Of a stretch of DNA of 64,000 bases, positions 60,155-64,000 are shown piece after piece. Within the stretch, counting starts at the first letter, position 1, and each line of letters opens with the position of its first letter. The stretch is from Sphingomonas bacterium. Lineage in GTDB: Bacteria > Pseudomonadota > Alphaproteobacteria > Sphingomonadales > Sphingomonadaceae. Under the pieces are notes generated by a model. The model searched no databases and was not told where the DNA came from. It saw only the letters and a list, made by a program, of their open reading frames with translations. The stretch is from NCBI GenBank assembly GCA_030149245.1, contig JASBRX010000029.1:1-64000 (forward strand). Reading direction: 5' to 3'. A program made the position numbers and the translations under genes.

Positions 60155-60318
60155 CCCATCACTCCAGAAAACCGCCACCGCCCCGTCACCGGGCTCAGCA
60201 CCAGATCGCATCCACAATCGCGGCACTGCGTCTCAAATTCTCCCCGGCCGGGCCGGTCGCGGCGGCGCGGACGGTGGATGCCGAGATGGCATCTGATGGC
60301 TGGCTTGGATGCGGACAT
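60151..60318 (-). CDS. Very small zinc-ribbon protein
   Basis: This 55-residue frame reads M-S-A-S-K-P-A-I then RCHLGIHRPRRRDRPG, GEFETQCRDCGCDLVLSPVT and GRWRFSGVMG. C10, H15 and the C32-x2-C35 pair can bind zinc. It shares the RCHLxxH...CxxCG layout and a later W-R with the protein at 39357-39719, and resembles short sphingomonad proteins I know only as hypothetical. GAGGGA lies about 13 bases ahead of the ATG. Its TAG overlaps the TAA of the kinase gene (CTAA). It is too short to be found by length alone; the conserved pattern is the evidence. Confidence 0.68.
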   Translation of the reverse strand: MSASKPAIRCHLGIHRPRRRDRPGRGEFETQCRDCGCDLVLSPVTGRWRFSGVMG

Positions 60319-60391
60319 GTGCCGACAACTCCCTCGTTCAGCCCCCTGAACAGCCCCCGCTCGTCGTGGTGGCGGCTAATTCAGGCGGGAT

Positions 60392-61387
60392 TCAGGCGGC
60401 CAGATGGCGCATCGCGGCGGCGGCGATCGACAGGCTCTTTTTGCGCGCGTCACGGTCGAAGATCGAGCTGGTCAGCATCACCTCATCCACCCCGGTGCGC
60501 GCGATGAACCCCTTCAGCCCCGCGCGGACCGCGTCCGGTCCGCCGATCGCAGTGCATTCCAGCACATGGTCCAGCATCGCCCGCGCCTGGGGCGGCAGGC
60601 TGTCGCGATAGCCGGGCACCGGCGGCGGCAGCGGCACGCCTGACCCGGTGGTGCGCAATGCAACAAACGCCTGCTGCATCGAGCTGGCGAGCAGTTCCGC
60701 CTCGGCATCGGTATCGGCGGCAAACACGTTGAACCCGGCCATCGCATAGGGCTGGTCCAGCACTGCCGAGGGCCGGAATTGGCGGCGATACACCTCCAGC
60801 GCCTCGTCCAGCGCGGACGGCGCGAAGTGCGAGGCGAACGCATAGGGCAGCCCCAGTGCCGCCGCGAGTTGCGCGCCGTACAGGCTCGATCCCAAAATCC
60901 ACAATTCCGGTTTCGCCCCGCCGCCCGGCACCGCGCGAATGCCGGTCTGTCCGTCATCGGCGAAATAGCTTTGCAGCTCGACCACATCGCGCGGGAAGCC
61001 ATCGGGGCTGCTCTCCAGCGTCCGACGCAACGCCCGCGCGACGGTCATGTCGCTCCCCGGCGCGCGCCCCAGCCCCAAGTCGATCCGCCCCGGAAACAGC
61101 GCGTCGAGCGTGCCGAACTGTTCGGCGATCACCAACGGCGCATGGTTGGGCAGCATGATCCCGCCCGCGCCGATCCGGATGCTTGATGTCGCCGCGCCGA
61201 CATGCGCGATCACCACCGCCGTCGCCGCACTCGCGATCCCCGCCATGCCATGATGCTCGGCAACCCAGTAGCGCGAGAAGCCCTCCGCCTCGGCATGGCG
61301 CGCGAGGTCGGCGGCATTAGCAAAGGACTGGCTGGCGGTCCCGCCCTCAAGGATGGGGACGAGGTCGAGCAGGGAATAGGCTGTCAT
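60392..61387 (-). CDS. LLM-class flavin-dependent oxidoreductase (MsnO8-like)
   Basis: The 331-residue protein is a TIM-barrel of the bacterial luciferase family: [72 protein letters not shown] and [20 protein letters not shown]. These match the alkanal monooxygenase-like MsnO8 branch, which uses reduced FMN. The substrate is unknown. It is divergent from the nucleotidase/dapD operon. Confidence 0.9.
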   Translation of the reverse strand: MTAYSLLDLVPILEGGTASQSFANAADLARHAEAEGFSRYWVAEHHGMAGIASAATAVVIAHVGAATSSIRIGAGGIMLPNHAPLVIAEQFGTLDALFPGRIDLGLGRAPGSDMTVARALRRTLESSPDGFPRDVVELQSYFADDGQTGIRAVPGGGAKPELWILGSSLYGAQLAAALGLPYAFASHFAPSALDEALEVYRRQFRPSAVLDQPYAMAGFNVFAADTDAEAELLASSMQQAFVALRTTGSGVPLPPPVPGYRDSLPPQARAMLDHVLECTAIGGPDAVRAGLKGFIARTGVDEVMLTSSIFDRDARKKSLSIAAAAMRHLAA

Positions 61388-61451
61388 GGCAGGAAGATGG
61401 GAAGGCCGGTTGCGTTTTGCTACTCAAGATGGGCTTGGCAAAGGCCAACCA

Positions 61452-61618
61452 ATTCCTCCCCCAGCTTGCTGGGGGAGGGGGACCGCTCGCGAAGCGAGTG
61501 GTGGAGGGGCGGCCGCGCAGACGGCCGTAAGCAGCTCGGCAAAATTCCGTCCTCTACGGGGCGGCCCCTCCGTCATCGCTGCGCGATGCCACCTCCCCCA
61601 GCGAGCCGGGGGAGGAAT
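61452..61618 (-). repeat. Dispersed intergenic repeat, about 165 bp, copy 3
   Basis: It is an inverted member of the family at 582-739 and 17311-17478, closest to copy 1 (shared GGAATTTTGCCGAG and TTACGGCCGTCTGCGCGGCCGC on the opposite strand). It fills half of the 324-base gap between the divergent LLM and HAD genes. Confidence 0.87.
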
Positions 61619-61711
61619 AAGTCGCCCAACCCATTCCCGCCTTTGTGCCTTTGTGCGAGCCCAACTTTCTCCTTCTTCCCCTCCGCCGCCATCGCCCCTA
61701 CACGCGCCGCC

Positions 61712-62373
61712 ATGCGCCCCGACCTTGCCCATATCGACGCCTGGTTGTTCGACCTCGACAACACGCTCTATCCGGGCAGCGCGGACCTGTTTCCGCAGAT
61801 GAATGCGCGGATCGGCGCCTATGTCGCGCGGTTGCTCAACCTCGATCCCGAGGCGGCCCACCGCGTGCAAAAGGACTATTTCATCAGCCATGGCACCACG
61901 CTTGCCGGGCTGATGGCCGACCACGGCGTCGACCCCTATGAATATCTGGCCGATGTCCACGATATCGAGATGGACGTGCTCGAGCATAACGCCCCGCTCG
62001 CCGCCGCGATCGCCAAGCTGCCGGGGCGCAAGCTGGTCTTCACCAATGCCGACGCGCCCTATGCGGAAAAGGTGCTCGACCGGCTCGGCATCCGCGAGCA
62101 TTTCGAGGCGATCCACGACGTCCACGCGAGCAGCTACCACCCCAAGCCGCACCCCCACGCCTATGCCAGCGTGTGCGAGGCGTATCGCATCGACCCCAAG
62201 CGCGCGCTGTTCGTCGAGGACATGGCGCGCAACCTCGCGCCGGCCAAGGCGATCGGCATGACCACCGTCTGGGTCGACAATGGCTCGGAACAGGCGCCCG
62301 ACGCCGACCGCAGCTTCATCGACCATATCACCCACGACATCCGCCACTGGCTCGAAACCATTCAGGAGCATCC

Positions 62374-62377
<4 letters not shown>
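61712..62377 (+). CDS. HAD-family pyrimidine 5'-nucleotidase
   Basis: The 221-residue protein has the HAD catalytic motif [12 protein letters not shown] (nucleophile D14, acid D16), motif [17 protein letters not shown], and the lysine and acidic motifs [11 protein letters not shown] and [11 protein letters not shown]. This is the pattern of SDT1/PynA-like pyrimidine nucleotidases that dephosphorylate UMP and CMP. The ATG at 61712 gives the family N-terminus. Its TGA overlaps the dapD ATG (ATGA), so the two are coupled. Confidence 0.85.
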
Positions 62378-63177
<800 letters not shown>

Positions 63178-63213
63178 TCGGCGCACGGGGCGCAGAAACG
63201 ATTTTCCTACAAG

Positions 63214-63243
63214 GCATGCGATGCGCTAACCCGTATCGCATGC
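63214..63243. promoter_or_regulatory. Perfect inverted repeat at the kynA leader
   Basis: GCATGCGAT (63214-63222) and ATCGCATGC (63235-63243) are perfect 9-bp arms separated by 12 bases. It lies in the gap between dapD and kynA, and the second arm includes the first possible kynA ATG. The form suits an operator for a dimeric regulator; an Lrp- or GntR-type protein would be typical but is not shown. Confidence 0.55.
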
Positions 63244-63278
63244 GACCAACCCCGTCCCCCGCCCCGGCTGACACCGGC

Positions 63279-64000
63279 ATGACCGACCCGATGACCTATG
63301 GGCGCTACCTTGCGCTCGACCAGCTTCTCGCCGCGCAGCATCCGATTTCGGACGAGCATGACGAGCTGCTGTTCATCGTCATCCACCAGACCAAGGAACT
63401 TTGGCTCAAGCAGATGATTGCCGAGCTGGAGGTCGCGCTCGACCTGGTGCGCGGCGATCGGCTGGTCGAGGCGTATAAGGGCCTGGCGCGGGTCAGCCGG
63501 ATTCAGGCGGTGATGACGCTGTCGTGGGAAATCCTGACCACGATGACGCCGAGCGATTATACCCGCTTCCGCGACGTGCTGGGGACGAGCAGCGGGTTCC
63601 AGTCAGACCAGTTCCGCGCGGTCGAGACGATGCTCGGCCTGCGCGGCGGCGGGGTTCCGGGGCCGCTGACCGAGCGCTACGGTGCCGCGCCCAGCCTGTG
63701 GGACGAAGCCAATGCCGCGCTTGCCCGCGCCGGGTTCGACCTGCCCGAAGCGGCGCTGAACCGCGACTGGGCCAAGGCCTATGAGGCCAGCCCGCAGGTC
63801 GAAGCCGCATGGGCCCAAGTCTATCGTGAGCCCGGCACGCATTGGGAGCTGTACCAGCTCGCCGAAAAGCTGGTCGATATCGACGATGCGCTCGCGACCT
63901 GGCGGCACAAGCATGTGCTGACCGTCACCCGCGTGATCGGCATGAAGCCCGGCACCGGCGGCACCCCCGGCGCATCCTACCTCCAGTCGACCCTGACCAA
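63279..64000 (+). CDS. kynA: Tryptophan 2,3-dioxygenase (3' end beyond window)
   Basis: The frame runs open to the window end. It begins MTDPMTYGRYLALDQLLAAQ and has ELLFIVIHQTKELWLKQM (H36 near the heme), YTRFRDVLGTSSGFQSDQFR, the heme-ligand segment WRHKHVLTVTRVIG and the closing GTGGTPGASYLQ loop. The enzyme opens the tryptophan indole ring to N-formylkynurenine. About 240 residues are visible, so little is missing. ATG at 63240 would add 13 residues but lies in the inverted repeat; 63279 or 63291 are more likely starts, none with a strong ribosome binding site. Confidence 0.92.
   Translation, partial: MTDPMTYGRYLALDQLLAAQHPISDEHDELLFIVIHQTKELWLKQMIAELEVALDLVRGDRLVEAYKGLARVSRIQAVMTLSWEILTTMTPSDYTRFRDVLGTSSGFQSDQFRAVETMLGLRGGGVPGPLTERYGAAPSLWDEANAALARAGFDLPEAALNRDWAKAYEASPQVEAAWAQVYREPGTHWELYQLAEKLVDIDDALATWRHKHVLTVTRVIGMKPGTGGTPGASYLQSTLT

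Noticed and set aside
60274..60611. Two plus-strand frames (77 and 100 residues) after the PhoQ-like gene
   Set aside because: They lie opposite the small zinc-ribbon gene and the LLM oxidoreductase, and are arginine- and serine-rich shadows.

Overview
This GC-rich window looks like chromosomal DNA of a sphingomonad (Alphaproteobacteria, Sphingomonadales; Sphingomonas or a close relative). The signs are a short ATP synthase epsilon subunit, a long TonB-dependent receptor with the VTVTGSRI-type N-terminus, a PHA regulator/synthase/thiolase cluster, a HrcA/CIRCE-type groESL operon, an XrtA/PEP-CTERM-type exopolysaccharide regulatory module and many palindromic intergenic repeats. I see no rRNA, tRNA, CRISPR array, phage or insertion sequence. 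Family names are assigned by reading motifs; no database search was possible.

Layout. 1-5.6 kb: end of the atp operon (atpC) inside a near-palindrome, two small secreted proteins with a divergent AraC regulator, a lone CpaF ATPase and a double-DTG aspartic protease with a PDZ domain. 5.6-10.7 kb: an exported methyltransferase-fold protein, an amidohydrolase and phaR / phaC-like / phaA. 10.9-19.1 kb: a TonB receptor, alanine racemase, an MHS-type transporter and an FAD oxidoreductase. 19.3-28.2 kb: a TCA-cycle block (mdh, a small exported protein, sucD, sucA, sucB, lpd, an unknown exported protein) with no sucC beside sucD. 28.3-36.9 kb: a diguanylate cyclase-like receptor with a degenerate GGDEF motif, a serine hydrolase, DUF1275, an ECF sigma factor overlapping a DUF6768-like membrane protein, a TRIC channel, a GNAT enzyme and sppA. 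37.0-39.3 kb: groES-groEL behind a CIRCE element.

39.3-54 kb is the least ordinary part. A diverged MraZ-like protein and a small zinc-ribbon protein sit beside an AT-rich gap of about 560 bp. Next comes a tightly overlapping operon (CelD-like GNAT, JmjC/cupin-8 protein, second GNAT, polytopic DUF6311-like protein), then manC, a TIGR03013-type sugar transferase, prsK, prsR, prsT and a DUF815-like ATPase. Together this reads as an envelope or exopolysaccharide region controlled by a sigma-54-dependent two-component system. No exosortase gene is visible.

54.7-64 kb: a lipid kinase, an Uup-type ABC-F ATPase, a PepSY protein with a PhoPQ-like pair, a 55-residue zinc-ribbon protein, an LLM flavin oxidoreductase, a HAD nucleotidase with dapD, and tryptophan 2,3-dioxygenase running off the window end. 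At least three families of dispersed inverted repeats lie between genes; one sits inside operons just before the ribosome binding sites of sucA, lpd and groEL.
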